Source of the DNA: Flavobacterium sp. UBA2787
GTDB lineage: Bacteria > Bacteroidota > Bacteroidia > Flavobacteriales > Flavobacteriaceae
Length of the DNA: 64,000 nucleotides
Assembly (NCBI GenBank): GCA_002352205.1
Contig: DEHZ01000002.1
Span: 186,001 to 250,000, forward strand
Direction of reading: 5' to 3'
Translations under genes and position numbers: made by a program
The notes under the pieces: model-generated
What the model was told of the DNA's origin: nothing
What the model saw: only the letters and a program-made list of their open reading frames with translations
Database searches by the model: none
Shown: positions 35,635-45,644 of the stretch, one piece after another
Layout of the letters: each line of letters opens with the position of its first letter
Numbering within the stretch: the first letter of the stretch is position 1

Positions 35635-35826
35635 ATGACTTACTTAAAATACATTCAATATTTTTATCTTTTTGCAGCCGGATTTTTTATTTACCAAGGT
35701 TTTACAAATTTAAACTCCGAGGAAAAAAGTCCGTGGTTGATGTTCTTTTTTGCAGCGATGGCCATTTTTATGTTCTTTTTCAGAAGACGATTTTTAAATA
35801 AAATGGATAATCGTGACAAAAAATAA
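35635..35826 (+). CDS. Small two-helix membrane protein
   Basis: A 63-residue protein with two hydrophobic helices (about 6-24 and 34-49) and a basic C-terminal tail (RRRFLNKMDNRDKK). No family is recognised. It lies 12 nt after lptC and 6 nt before the CNNM gene on the same strand, so it is probably expressed. Conservation at this place in related genomes would confirm it. Confidence 0.7.
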   Translation: MTYLKYIQYFYLFAAGFFIYQGFTNLNSEEKSPWLMFFFAAMAIFMFFFRRRFLNKMDNRDKK

Positions 35827-35832
35827 AACGTC

Positions 35833-37104
35833 ATGGAAATTAGTATAATTTTAATTTGTTTACTGCTTTCGGCATTTTTTTCCGGAATGGAAATTGCTTT
35901 TGTTTCCTCCAATAAAGTGTATCTGGGTATTGAAAAAATGCAAGATGGGTTTGTGGCTAAAATTTTAACCAAAATAACCCAAAATCCATCAAAGTTCATC
36001 GCCTCTATGTTGGTGGGAAATAATATTACTTTAGTAATTTATGGCTTTACTATGGGTGATTTAATTATTAAATTAATTTACCCACAATTCATCAATAGTG
36101 ATGATTTGCCATTTCAGGTTTTAATGATTCAAACACTTATTTCAACAGCAATTATTTTGGTTACAGCCGAATTTTTACCAAAAGTGTTTTTTCAAATTTA
36201 TGCCAATACCTTTATTAAAATATTTGCTGTTCCTGCTTATGTTTTTTATCAATTACTCTATTATATTTCTTCTTTTGTAATTTGGATTTCCGACTTTTTT
36301 CTTAGAAAACTATTCAAAACCGAAGGAGATGAAGCACAACTTTTTTTCAGTAAAGTAGAATTAGGAAATTTTATTTCAGAGCAAATGAATTCAGTTGAAG
36401 ACCACAATACGGTTGATTCTGAAATTCAAATCTTTCAAAATGCTTTAGAATTTTCAGGCGTAAAAGCTCGGGATATTATGATTCCAAGAACCGAAATTTC
36501 TGCCGTAGAAATTCATGACTCGGTTAAAGAATTAAAAGCACTTTTTATTGAAACAGGTTTTTCTAAAGTACTGGTTTATCAATCTTCATTAGATGATATT
36601 ATTGGTTATGTGCATTCGTTTGAATTGTTTCGAAAACCCAGAACAATCAAATCGGTCATGATTCCGGTAGAATTTGTTCCAGAAACAATGTTTATAAAAG
36701 ATGTCATGAACCTTTTAACCAAAAAAAGAAAAAGTGTTGCTATTGTGTTAGATGAATATGGCGGAACTTCCGGAATGATTACCATTGAAGATATTGTTGA
36801 AGAACTTTTTGGAGAAATTCAAGATGAACACGATTCTGATGAAACGTTGATTGAAGAACAATTAAGTGAAAAAGAGTTCAGATTTTCTACTCGTTTGGAT
36901 GTTGAATATATTAATGAAGTATATAAATTAAATATCCCTGAAGATGATTCATATTTAACTTTAGGAGGATTTATTGTTGATCATGTTAAAGAAATTCCAC
37001 AAAAAGGCGAAGTGATAGAAATTGATAATTTTCAGTTTTTAGTGGAAGAAGCTTCTAACAAGAAAATTGAGTTGGTAAAAATGATAATTGATTTTTCAGA
37101 TTAA
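35833..37104 (+). CDS. CNNM/HlyC-CorC family membrane protein with CBS domains
   Basis: A 423-residue protein. The N-terminal DUF21/CNNM transmembrane domain has about four helices (1-165), including the conserved FSGMEIAFVSSN and the P-containing segment AEFLPKVFF. A CBS pair follows (about 205-335, ARDIMIPRTEISAVE and VAIVLDEYGGTSGMITIEDI). The C-terminal CorC/HlyC domain ends the chain. The family is often called hemolysin, but better evidence links it to Mg2+/Co2+ transport. GldE of the gliding system is a relative, but no gldD is next to it, so I leave it unnamed. Confidence 0.88.
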   Translation: MEISIILICLLLSAFFSGMEIAFVSSNKVYLGIEKMQDGFVAKILTKITQNPSKFIASMLVGNNITLVIYGFTMGDLIIKLIYPQFINSDDLPFQVLMIQTLISTAIILVTAEFLPKVFFQIYANTFIKIFAVPAYVFYQLLYYISSFVIWISDFFLRKLFKTEGDEAQLFFSKVELGNFISEQMNSVEDHNTVDSEIQIFQNALEFSGVKARDIMIPRTEISAVEIHDSVKELKALFIETGFSKVLVYQSSLDDIIGYVHSFELFRKPRTIKSVMIPVEFVPETMFIKDVMNLLTKKRKSVAIVLDEYGGTSGMITIEDIVEELFGEIQDEHDSDETLIEEQLSEKEFRFSTRLDVEYINEVYKLNIPEDDSYLTLGGFIVDHVKEIPQKGEVIEIDNFQFLVEEASNKKIELVKMIIDFSD

Positions 37105-37269
37105 ATTAAATCAATTGGCTTTTGAAGTTATAAAAGCGAATATTCTTCTTTATTGAGTAGCATTATTTTTCGCTGTGTAAAAAATCCACAAAATATATTG
37201 AATTCTTTATAATTATTTCACAGATAATTGTATTTTCGCAAACTGAAATAAAATTAAACATAAATAGAA

Positions 37270-39372
37270 ATGGCGATTTTAGGAAAAATTAGACAACGTT
37301 CATTTATTCTTATAGTGATTATTGCGTTGGCATTATTCTCTTTTGTATTAGCAGATGTAATTCAAAGTGGCGGTTTTAGCCAAACTTCAAACAATGTGGG
37401 AACCATTAATGGGAAAGATATTCCGTTTGAAGAATTTAGAATGAAAGTAGGAAATGCAGAAAAATCAGGTCAAGGAATGTCTAACACCCAAGCGGTTAAT
37501 CAAGTTTGGAATCAAGAAATCAACCTTGCCTTATTAACAGAAGAACTTGAAAAGTTAGGCATCAGAATTGGTGAAAACCACTTGATTGAGACATTGAAAT
37601 CAGACCCTAATTTTGGCCAAAATCCTTCTTTTCAAAATGAATTACAGCAATTTGATATCAATAAATACCGAGAATACATAAAAGCAAGCTCAAATCAACA
37701 AGAAAAGGACTATTTTCAAAATGTTGAAGAAAATGCAAATATCAATGCAAAATACCAATTGTACAGCAGTTTGGTTAAGTCAGGATTTTTTACAACTCAA
37801 AATGATGCTAAATTCAAATATAATTTAGAAAACAAAAAAGTTACTTTTGATTTTGTTGCCGTTCCTTATTCTTCAGTAAAAGACAGCGATGTGAAAGTTT
37901 CTGATGCAGAAATTATCGAGTACATGAAAAAGAATGAGAAAAAATACAAAGCAGACGAAACTCGCGAAATAGAATATGTTGTTATTGAGGATCAACCTTC
38001 TGAAGCTGATAAAAATGATATCAAAAATAAATTGAATTCATTCTTAACTTCAAGAGCAATCTATAATAAGGAAACAAATTCAAATGATACTATTCCAAGT
38101 TTTTCAGCTACAACTGATGTTATTAAATTTGTAAATGAAAATTCTCAATTTCCTTACGATTCAACTTATATCGGAAAATCAGATTTACCCGCTGAACATG
38201 CAGAAGCTATTTTCAACTTAGCCGATGGACAAGTTTATGGTCCATATCAATATGGTGAGTATTTTGCTTTAAGCCGTTCGATGGGAAGAAAAGCAGGAGC
38301 AAAAGCAAGGGCAAGTCATATTTTAATCAGTTTCACAGGTTCAAGAGCTCAACCAAAAGAAGACAGAACTAAAGAAGAAGCAAAAGTGAAAGCAGAAGGA
38401 ATTTTGGCAGAAGTTACCGCAAATCCTGACGCATTTACAATGCAAGCATTTACAGCTTCTGAAGATCAAGGTTCTGCACAAAAAGGTGGAGATTTAGATT
38501 TCTTCGGACCTGGTCAAATGGTTCCTGCATTTAATGATTTCGTTTTCAACAATCCAATTGGAAAAGTTGGTTTAGTAGAAACTGAATTTGGTTATCACAT
38601 CATCAAAGTAACCGACAAACAAGATGCAATTCGATTAGCAACTATCGCTCAAAAAATTGAAGCTTCAGAAAAAACTTCTGAAAATGCATATACTAACGCA
38701 GTGAAATTTGAATTAGCGGCTAACGAAAAATCATTTGAAACTGCTGCAAAAGAAGCTAAATTAACCGTTAATCCATCTGTTCGTGTAAAAGCATTAGACG
38801 AAATGTTAGGTCAATATGGTTCGCAAAGACAAGTTATTCGTTGGGCTTTTGAAAAAAATACGGATGTGAATGATGTAAAACGTTTCGAATTACCTAAAGT
38901 GGGTCACTTAATTGCTAAATTGAAAAAGGTAAACGAAGAAGGTTTATTAGCTATTGAAGACGCAAGAATTCAAGTAGAACCAATTTTAAAGAACAAAAAG
39001 AAAGCTGAGAAAATCATGGCAAAAATGAAAGCAACTTCATTGGAGGCTATTGCTCAAGCTAATGCTGTTCAAGTGCAAACGGCTACAGATGTTACGTTAG
39101 AAAATCCATCAGTAGCTTCTGCGGGATATGAGCCTAAAGTAGTTGGAACAGCTTTTGGAACGGCAGCAAACAAACTTTCTGCACCAATTGAAGGTAATGC
39201 GAGTGTATTTGTGGTTAAAACTACTAAAGTAACAGAGCCTTTGCCTGCTAAAGATTTTACAACTCAAGTGAATACTTTAAAATCTCAAAACGCTTCTGCT
39301 GTAGGTAGAGTGTTTGGAGCATTAAAAGATAAAGCTAAAATTAAAGATAACAGATTGCAGTTTAATTATTAA
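37270..39372 (+). CDS. PpiD/SurA-like peptidyl-prolyl isomerase
   Basis: A 700-residue membrane-anchored periplasmic foldase. One transmembrane helix (about 11-31, FILIVIIALALFSFVLADVI) is followed by a SurA_N-like chaperone region and a parvulin domain (about 345-455). The parvulin domain shows KARASHILISF, SAQKGGDLDFFGPGQMVPAF and GLVETEFGYHIIKVTD. It should help fold outer-membrane proteins. It ends the same-strand row that begins at coaX, but a 165-nt gap with a TATTTTCG box (37232-37239) suggests its own promoter. Confidence 0.92.
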   Translation: MAILGKIRQRSFILIVIIALALFSFVLADVIQSGGFSQTSNNVGTINGKDIPFEEFRMKVGNAEKSGQGMSNTQAVNQVWNQEINLALLTEELEKLGIRIGENHLIETLKSDPNFGQNPSFQNELQQFDINKYREYIKASSNQQEKDYFQNVEENANINAKYQLYSSLVKSGFFTTQNDAKFKYNLENKKVTFDFVAVPYSSVKDSDVKVSDAEIIEYMKKNEKKYKADETREIEYVVIEDQPSEADKNDIKNKLNSFLTSRAIYNKETNSNDTIPSFSATTDVIKFVNENSQFPYDSTYIGKSDLPAEHAEAIFNLADGQVYGPYQYGEYFALSRSMGRKAGAKARASHILISFTGSRAQPKEDRTKEEAKVKAEGILAEVTANPDAFTMQAFTASEDQGSAQKGGDLDFFGPGQMVPAFNDFVFNNPIGKVGLVETEFGYHIIKVTDKQDAIRLATIAQKIEASEKTSENAYTNAVKFELAANEKSFETAAKEAKLTVNPSVRVKALDEMLGQYGSQRQVIRWAFEKNTDVNDVKRFELPKVGHLIAKLKKVNEEGLLAIEDARIQVEPILKNKKKAEKIMAKMKATSLEAIAQANAVQVQTATDVTLENPSVASAGYEPKVVGTAFGTAANKLSAPIEGNASVFVVKTTKVTEPLPAKDFTTQVNTLKSQNASAVGRVFGALKDKAKIKDNRLQFNY

Positions 39373-39392
39373 TTCTAAACTGTATTGAATTT

Positions 39393-39427
39393 AAAATCCC
39401 AACTCTTCATAAGGTTGGGATTTTTTT
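39393..39427. terminator. Bidirectional intrinsic terminator
   Basis: An 11-bp stem AAAATCCCAAC/GTTGGGATTTT (39393-39403 with 39414-39424) has a 10-nt loop and a T7 run on the plus strand. It lies between the convergent PpiD-like and GYDIA kinase genes and touches the kinase stop codon. Confidence 0.88.
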
Positions 39428-40337
39428 ATTTTAATATCATTTCATCATAACGAAGAATAGTTTCAAAACCTCGTTCTTTAAAATACCCGCTGGGATCATC
39501 TTTTGAAACGACAAGCACAAAATCTCCACCCCAAGCTCCTAAGCTCTTAATTACGCCTTTAAAATCATAAAAAAAGGCTTCCTTGATGGTAATGGTTTCC
39601 AGCACCTCGCTCATAATACTCTCGTGTTTTTCCATATCATAAACAAAGGACTTTAAATCGGAAGAGGAAAGGACAGAATTTGTAATCTTATTGATTTTTT
39701 CAATGGTTTTTCCAATGTTGTGTTGGTTGTTGATGTAATTGGCAATGGCCGATTTACTACTTTGTTTTCGGTTCAAATAAACAAAATACAAGTTGTTTCG
39801 AAATTCCGGATAAAATTCAACCGTTTTAAACTGAGGTTGATTATTTAATAATTGATAAACGATTGGCGAATCTCTTTTTGCACAAGCAATATCATAGCCA
39901 CTTCCGCCAAAACTTCGGTTCAACAATTCAAAAGCATCGATGTTTAACCATTGCCCAATGTTGTTGATTAATGTGGAAGAAGTGCCCAAACCCCAATTTT
40001 TTGGAAAAGTCAAATTGGTTTCGATCTTGAAACCATTTTTATCTAAAAAATCCGGATTCATTTGAAAAGCTTCATTCAAAATCTCCAGCAACGTATTTCG
40101 AACTGAATTTTCTGCATCAAAAGGTTTGTTGATGATTTCGTCAAACGTAAATTCATCTTCAAACCAAGTGCTTCCGTCTTGATCAAAACTTTTCCATAGA
40201 ATTTGCTTTGATGGAATTGTTTCTACGGTTAAATTCTGTCCATATTTTGTTGGTAAAGCTAAAGCTAAAGCTCCATCAAGAACTACATATTCTCCGGTTA
40301 AGAGTAATTTTCCGTTGCTGTAAAAGATTTGTTTCAA
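39426..40337 (-). CDS. GYDIA-family GHMP kinase
   Basis: A 303-residue kinase-like protein of the GHMP fold. The N-terminus shows SNGKLLLTGEYVVLDGALAL, as in mevalonate kinases. The ATP loop is WGLGTSSTLINN (about 114-125). The name-giving motif GGSGYDIACAK follows (about 145-155). It lies 6 nt after HMG-CoA reductase, so it is probably a mevalonate-pathway kinase. The exact substrate of this subfamily is not established to my knowledge. Confidence 0.9.
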   Translation of the reverse strand: MKQIFYSNGKLLLTGEYVVLDGALALALPTKYGQNLTVETIPSKQILWKSFDQDGSTWFEDEFTFDEIINKPFDAENSVRNTLLEILNEAFQMNPDFLDKNGFKIETNLTFPKNWGLGTSSTLINNIGQWLNIDAFELLNRSFGGSGYDIACAKRDSPIVYQLLNNQPQFKTVEFYPEFRNNLYFVYLNRKQSSKSAIANYINNQHNIGKTIEKINKITNSVLSSSDLKSFVYDMEKHESIMSEVLETITIKEAFFYDFKGVIKSLGAWGGDFVLVVSKDDPSGYFKERGFETILRYDEMILK

Positions 40338-40343
40338 GGTGAT

Positions 40344-41660
40344 TTATTTTCTAATTTCTTCCAAAAATCCCGCTACAGAAGCGTGTGAAATCGTATTATC
40401 TTTAAAATACTCCGCTACTTTTATTCTCTCTTCTGCAGTAGCATGATATTGATTTAAAATATTGTTGATGTGCATTTTCATATGACCTTCCTGAATTCCT
40501 TTCGTAGTCAATGATCGCAAGGCAGCAAAATTTTGTGCTAATCCAACAGCGGCAACAACTTGCATTAATTCGCGAGCCGATGGTTTTTCTAAAATTTCTA
40601 AATTCAATTTCACTAATGGATGCAACGAGGTTAATCCGCCCAAGGTTCCTAGTGCTAATGGAATTTCTAACCAAAATTTAAAAATACCGTTTTCAATTTT
40701 AGCGTGCGATAAACTACTGTATTTTCCATTTCGACTTGCGTACGCGTGTGCTCCGGCTTCAACAGCTCTAAAATCGTTTCCGGTTGCTAAAACTACGGCA
40801 TCAATTCCGTTCATAATGCCTTTGTTGTGCGTTACGGCACGATAAGGTTCAATTTGTGCAATTTGAACGGCTCGAACAAACTTCTCGGCAAATTCTTTTG
40901 GGTTTTCGATTTGTTTTTCGGCTAAATCTTCAATTGAACAGGAAACTTCTGCTCGAACAATGCAATTCGTCACATAATTCGATAAAATACTCATCACCAC
41001 TTCGATGTTTTTTTCTTCTTCCGAAAAAATTTCAAAAGTTTGAGCTTCTTGTTTCAAGGTTTTGGCAAATTGTTCCAGACAGGAATTGATAAAATTTGCT
41101 CCCATGCTATCTTTGGTTTCAAAAGTAGCATGCAACTGATAATAATTTTCGAGTTCAGCGGTTTTATCATTCAATATAATATCCAAAATTCCGCCACCGC
41201 GTTTTTGCATATTTTTAGTAATGCTTTCCGTTTCTGAATAGAATTTTGGTTTCGTTTGATTAAAAAAAGCAACTAATTTTGATTTATCCCCTTTATAAAT
41301 AAAATGAACTTGTCCGATTTTTTCGGTGTTCAAAACCGTCGTTTTAAATCCGCCACGTTTCGACCAGAATTTAGCCGATTTAGCCGCAGCCGCCACAACC
41401 GAACTTTCTTCAATCACCATCGGAACGGTATAATTTTTTCCGTTGATGTTGAAATTCGGTGCAATTCCCAACGGTAAATAAAAATTGGAAATCGTATTTT
41501 CGATGAATTCGTCGTGCAATTGTTGCAGTTTTTCATCTGTATTCCAATAGTTTTTGATTAATGAAATACCTTCTTCAGGTTGTGAAAAATACTGTTTTGC
41601 AATCCATTCAATTTTTTCAACTTTGGATAATTTAGAAAATCCGGAAATTTCGTGGTTCAT
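40344..41660 (-). CDS. mvaA: Hydroxymethylglutaryl-CoA reductase, class II type
   Basis: A 438-residue enzyme that interconverts HMG-CoA and mevalonate. Class II landmarks are FIENTISNFYLPLGIAPNF near residue 55, the HMG-binding PMVIEESSVVAAAAKSAKFW (about 80-99, catalytic Glu), GIDAVVLATGNDFRAVEAGA with the conserved D, and the C-terminal catalytic His in GHMKMH. There are no membrane helices. With the kinase downstream it marks isoprenoid synthesis through mevalonate, as known for Flavobacteriia. A -7 box lies 20 nt upstream. Confidence 0.95.
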   Translation of the reverse strand: MNHEISGFSKLSKVEKIEWIAKQYFSQPEEGISLIKNYWNTDEKLQQLHDEFIENTISNFYLPLGIAPNFNINGKNYTVPMVIEESSVVAAAAKSAKFWSKRGGFKTTVLNTEKIGQVHFIYKGDKSKLVAFFNQTKPKFYSETESITKNMQKRGGGILDIILNDKTAELENYYQLHATFETKDSMGANFINSCLEQFAKTLKQEAQTFEIFSEEEKNIEVVMSILSNYVTNCIVRAEVSCSIEDLAEKQIENPKEFAEKFVRAVQIAQIEPYRAVTHNKGIMNGIDAVVLATGNDFRAVEAGAHAYASRNGKYSSLSHAKIENGIFKFWLEIPLALGTLGGLTSLHPLVKLNLEILEKPSARELMQVVAAVGLAQNFAALRSLTTKGIQEGHMKMHINNILNQYHATAEERIKVAEYFKDNTISHASVAGFLEEIRK

Positions 41661-41680
41661 TTTTGTTGCTTATTGTGGTG

Positions 41681-41688
41681 CAAAGATA
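41681..41688 (-). promoter_or_regulatory. Putative -7 box of mvaA
   Basis: TATCTTTG on the minus strand, 20 nt before the mvaA ATG. It is an exact TAnnTTTG match without an obvious -33 box. Confidence 0.5.
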
Positions 41689-41843
41689 ATGAAGAAAAAA
41701 TTTTAGAGCGGTTTTTCAAAATGATAATAAGATTCTTTTAATTCCAAACCATTCAAAATTCCAAAAATTGCTATTTAACAGAAAAAAACACGATTTATTC
41801 CGAATTTTTCACTAAAATTGAATCTTTTTTTAATGCATCAAAA

Positions 41844-44018
41844 ATGAATCAATTCTCAAAACTCGTTTGTTTCTTACTTCTTGTATCGGCGACCGCCATT
41901 GCTCAGCAAAAAATTACTTTAGAAGACATCTGGTCCTCAGGAACTTTCCGAACAAAAGGGATGGACGCTTTGCAAGCTCTCAAAAATACCAATCAATATA
42001 CTGTTTTAAATTTTGACAGAAATTCCAATACTTTTCAAATCGATTTGTACGATTTTGCTACGTTGAAGAAAGTGAGCACGCTTGTTGATACGAAAAATCA
42101 TTCAGAATTAAAATCCATTGATAGTTACACATTCAATTCAACTGAAACGCAATTGCTGATTGCTTTGAATTCGGAACAAATTTACCGACATTCTTCTGTG
42201 GCTGATTTTTATATTTATGACTTATCATCGAAGAAATTACAAAAAGTAGCCGATTATAAAATTCAAGAACCAACGTTTTCGCCGGATGGAAAAAAGATTG
42301 CCTACGGTTTTGAAAATAATTTATATGTGTATGATTTAGCTTCCGATAAACATACTCAAATTACTACTGATGGAAAGAAAAATCAAATCATTAACGGAAT
42401 TACCGATTGGGTGTATGAAGAAGAGTTTGCTTTCGTAAGAGCTTTTGATTGGAATAGTTCAAGCACACATTTAGCCTACATTAAATTTGATGAAACTGAT
42501 GTTCCTGAATTTTCAATGGATGTGTTTGGGAAAGAATTATATCCTTCGCAAGAAGTTTTTAAATACCCGAAAGCGGGCGAAAAAAACGCGTTGGTTTCTT
42601 TGCATACGTATGAAATAGCTTCAAATCAAACCAAAAACATCAATTTGAGTCAGTATAATGATTTTTATATTGCTCGAATGAAATGGACAAATGATGCCAA
42701 TGCATTAAGCATTCAAGTGTTAAACCGTCATCAAAATAATTTAGATTTACTTTTTGTTGATGCTAAAACCGGCAGTACAAAAGTTGTTTTAAATGAAAAA
42801 GATGCCGCTTATGTTGATGTAACCGATAATTTGACCTTTTTGAAAGACAATAGTTTTATTTGGACTTCCGAAAAAGACGGATTTAATCACATTTATCATT
42901 ACGACAAAAACGGAAAACTTCGCAATCAAATCACGAAAGGAAATTGGGAAGTGACTTCCTATTACGGTTTTGATGAGAAAAATGGACAAGTTTATTATCA
43001 ATCGGTTGAAAATGGTTCAATTAATCGTGATGTTTATAAAGTCAAATTAGACGGAAAGAATAAAGTTCGATTAACGAATAAAACCGGAACCAACAAGGCA
43101 ACTTTTAGTCCGAATTTTCAATATTTTATCAATTCTTTTTCCAGTTCAACCGAACCAACTTCGTTCACATTACACAATTCCAAAGACGGAAAGCAAGTTC
43201 AATCCATAGTTGATAATAAAGAATTAGCTTCCAAATTAGAAAGTTACAATCTTCCCACCAAAGAATTTTTCGAATTAACGACCGAAAAAGGGCATAAATT
43301 AAATGCTTACATCATCAAACCAAAAGATTTTGATGCTTCTAAAAAATATCCATTATTATTATTTCAATATAGCGGACCGGGTTCACAACAAGTTGCCAAT
43401 CAATGGTTGGGAGCGAATGATTTTTGGCATATGATGCTGGCTCAAGAAGGCTATTTGGTAGCTTGTGTAGATGGAAGAGGAACCGGATTCAAAGGAGCAG
43501 CTTTCAAAAAAGTGACTCAAAAAGAGTTAGGAAAATACGAAGTTGAAGATCAAATTGATGCCGCAAAAGTTCTCGGAAATTATCCTTTCATCGACAAAAC
43601 CCGAATTGGAATTTGGGGTTGGAGTTACGGAGGATTTATGTCAAGCAACTGTATCTTAAAAGGAAATGACGTATTTAAAACAGCCATTGCCGTTGCTCCT
43701 GTGACCAATTGGCGTTTTTATGACACGATTTATACGGAACGATATATGCAAACGCCACAAGAAAACGCAAGTGGGTATGATGATAATTCTCCCATCAATC
43801 ACGTTGATAAATTAAAAGGAAATTACCTGATCATTCACGGAACGGCAGATGACAATGTACATTTTCAAAATGCAACTCGTATGATTCGTGCGTTGCAATT
43901 GGCCAACAAACAATTTGACCAAGCTATTTATCCAGATACCAATCATGGAATTTACGGCGGAAAAATACGCTTACAATTATATACTAAAATGACTAACTAC
44001 CTTAAAGCTAATTTATAA
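41844..44018 (+). CDS. Dipeptidyl peptidase IV-type S9 serine peptidase
   Basis: A 724-residue exported enzyme that removes N-terminal dipeptides, usually X-Pro. The signal peptide ends TAIAQQ (about 21). An eight-bladed beta-propeller includes DWVYEEEFAFVRAFDW, the double-Glu motif that binds the substrate amino end. The alpha/beta-hydrolase domain carries GWSYGGF with Ser594, GTADDNVHF with Asp670 and NHGIYGG with His701. It is followed 8 nt later by a peptide transporter, so peptide digestion and uptake are linked. Confidence 0.95.
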   Translation: MNQFSKLVCFLLLVSATAIAQQKITLEDIWSSGTFRTKGMDALQALKNTNQYTVLNFDRNSNTFQIDLYDFATLKKVSTLVDTKNHSELKSIDSYTFNSTETQLLIALNSEQIYRHSSVADFYIYDLSSKKLQKVADYKIQEPTFSPDGKKIAYGFENNLYVYDLASDKHTQITTDGKKNQIINGITDWVYEEEFAFVRAFDWNSSSTHLAYIKFDETDVPEFSMDVFGKELYPSQEVFKYPKAGEKNALVSLHTYEIASNQTKNINLSQYNDFYIARMKWTNDANALSIQVLNRHQNNLDLLFVDAKTGSTKVVLNEKDAAYVDVTDNLTFLKDNSFIWTSEKDGFNHIYHYDKNGKLRNQITKGNWEVTSYYGFDEKNGQVYYQSVENGSINRDVYKVKLDGKNKVRLTNKTGTNKATFSPNFQYFINSFSSSTEPTSFTLHNSKDGKQVQSIVDNKELASKLESYNLPTKEFFELTTEKGHKLNAYIIKPKDFDASKKYPLLLFQYSGPGSQQVANQWLGANDFWHMMLAQEGYLVACVDGRGTGFKGAAFKKVTQKELGKYEVEDQIDAAKVLGNYPFIDKTRIGIWGWSYGGFMSSNCILKGNDVFKTAIAVAPVTNWRFYDTIYTERYMQTPQENASGYDDNSPINHVDKLKGNYLIIHGTADDNVHFQNATRMIRALQLANKQFDQAIYPDTNHGIYGGKIRLQLYTKMTNYLKANL

Positions 44019-44026
44019 TCAAACTT

Positions 44027-45634
44027 ATGACAAACGATACTTCGCTGGACAAAAAAGAATTATTCGGACATCCAATCGGACTTTTTATTTTATTTTTTAC
44101 AGAAATGTGGGAACGTTTCTCATTTTATGGGATGAAGGCGTTGTTGGTTTTTTATCTTACGAAATATCATCTTTTTACCGATTCCAATAGTAATTTGTTA
44201 GTAGGTAGCTATGCCGCTTTAGTGTATGCGATTCCAGTTGTTGGAGGTTTTATAGCCGATAGATATCTTGGATTTAGAAAAGCTATTGTTTTCGGTGGTA
44301 TTTTATTAGTTTTAGGTCATATTGGAATGGCTTATGAAGGAAATGCAGCCACAAAATCAATTCAAGGTGTAATCGAACAAGATACTTTTGCTTTACAAGT
44401 ATTTTATTTATCTCTGGCTTTTATCATAATAGGAGTTGGGTTTTTAAAAGCAAACATATCATCTTTAGTAGGTGAACTTTATGAAAAAGGTGATAACAGA
44501 AGAGATTCAGGTTTTACTATTTTTTATATGGGTATTAATTTAGGTTCTGTTCTTTCTACTATAATTTGTGTTTGGTTAGGAGAAAAATACGGATGGAGTT
44601 ATGGCTTTGGGGCAGCAGGTGTCGGGATGTTTTTTGGTCTAATTACATTTATTTATGGAAGAAAATATTTTCAAGGTAAAGGAGAATCAACAAATCCGCT
44701 TGCTCTAGAGAAAAAAGTGTTTGGAATTAAAAATGAATACTTAATTTATATTTTAGCGACACTTTCTACTGTTGTAATTTGGCAAATGGTTCAAAGCCAT
44801 AGTGTCGTTCAAAATTTATTAATTGTTGCTGGTGCAATATCATTTATATACATAGTTTATTATGCAATTACTCAGTTAGGTAAAGTAGATAGAGAAAGGC
44901 TTTTTGCACTTACAATATTGATTGTTTTTACAGTGATTTTTTGGGCGTTGTTTGAACAAGCATATACCTCATTAAACTTCTTTGCTGATAGAGCAATGGA
45001 TAGAACTTTGTTTGAATTTAGTTTTTGGAACCTAAATCCTTTTTCAGATAAATTTTTGGTATTTACAGAATATGTTATGCAACCGGATGCTGGACAGTTC
45101 TTAAGTTTAAACGGAATTTTTATCGTTATTTTGGCTCCTGTTTTTGCTTGGCTTTGGGTTAAAATGGGTAAATATAATCCTAACACAGCTGTAAAATTTT
45201 CATTAGCATTAATGTTGGTCGGATTAGGTTTTGGCTCATTAGTTTTAGGAATTAATTTATCCGGATTAGGTCAAGTGGCTGCAATATGGTTAGTAATAAC
45301 TTATTTATTACACACGATGGGAGAACTGTGCTTATCCCCTGTTGGATTGTCTGCTGTTACAAAGCTATCTCCTGCAAAAATAGTTGGATTTATGATGGGG
45401 GTTTGGTTTTTAGCAACCGCAAGTTCAGAATTTATTGCCGGAATTCTAGCTAATATAGCCGCAATAGATACAGCGAATGGAGAAGCTCCCGATTTAAATT
45501 TAGCCAAACAGAGTTACTTAAAACTATTTGAATATTTATTTTATACAGGAATCGGATTTGGTTTCCTATTATTAATTTTATCTCCATTAATCAAAAAATT
45601 GATGAATGGGGTTGACAAAGAATTAAACAACTAA
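44027..45634 (+). CDS. POT-family proton-coupled peptide transporter (first copy)
   Basis: A 535-residue inner-membrane protein with about 12-14 helices. The proton-coupling motif is FTEMWERFSFYG (E26, E29, R30). The second PTR2 signature is FYMGINLGS (about 169) and the late one is LLHTMGELCLSPVGLS. It imports di- and tripeptides with protons. It lies between DPP-IV and a second POT gene and is clearly paralogous to the latter. Confidence 0.94.
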   Translation: MTNDTSLDKKELFGHPIGLFILFFTEMWERFSFYGMKALLVFYLTKYHLFTDSNSNLLVGSYAALVYAIPVVGGFIADRYLGFRKAIVFGGILLVLGHIGMAYEGNAATKSIQGVIEQDTFALQVFYLSLAFIIIGVGFLKANISSLVGELYEKGDNRRDSGFTIFYMGINLGSVLSTIICVWLGEKYGWSYGFGAAGVGMFFGLITFIYGRKYFQGKGESTNPLALEKKVFGIKNEYLIYILATLSTVVIWQMVQSHSVVQNLLIVAGAISFIYIVYYAITQLGKVDRERLFALTILIVFTVIFWALFEQAYTSLNFFADRAMDRTLFEFSFWNLNPFSDKFLVFTEYVMQPDAGQFLSLNGIFIVILAPVFAWLWVKMGKYNPNTAVKFSLALMLVGLGFGSLVLGINLSGLGQVAAIWLVITYLLHTMGELCLSPVGLSAVTKLSPAKIVGFMMGVWFLATASSEFIAGILANIAAIDTANGEAPDLNLAKQSYLKLFEYLFYTGIGFGFLLLILSPLIKKLMNGVDKELNN

Positions 45635-45644
45635 CAACTTTTTT

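Noticed and set aside
35833-37104. Naming the CNNM/CBS protein GldE
   Set aside because: GldE is a relative, but no gldD or other gliding gene is adjacent, so the name is not supported.
44872-45186. Minus-strand frame of 104 codons opposite the first POT transporter
   Set aside because: Shadow of transmembrane codons; no own start context or neighbours.
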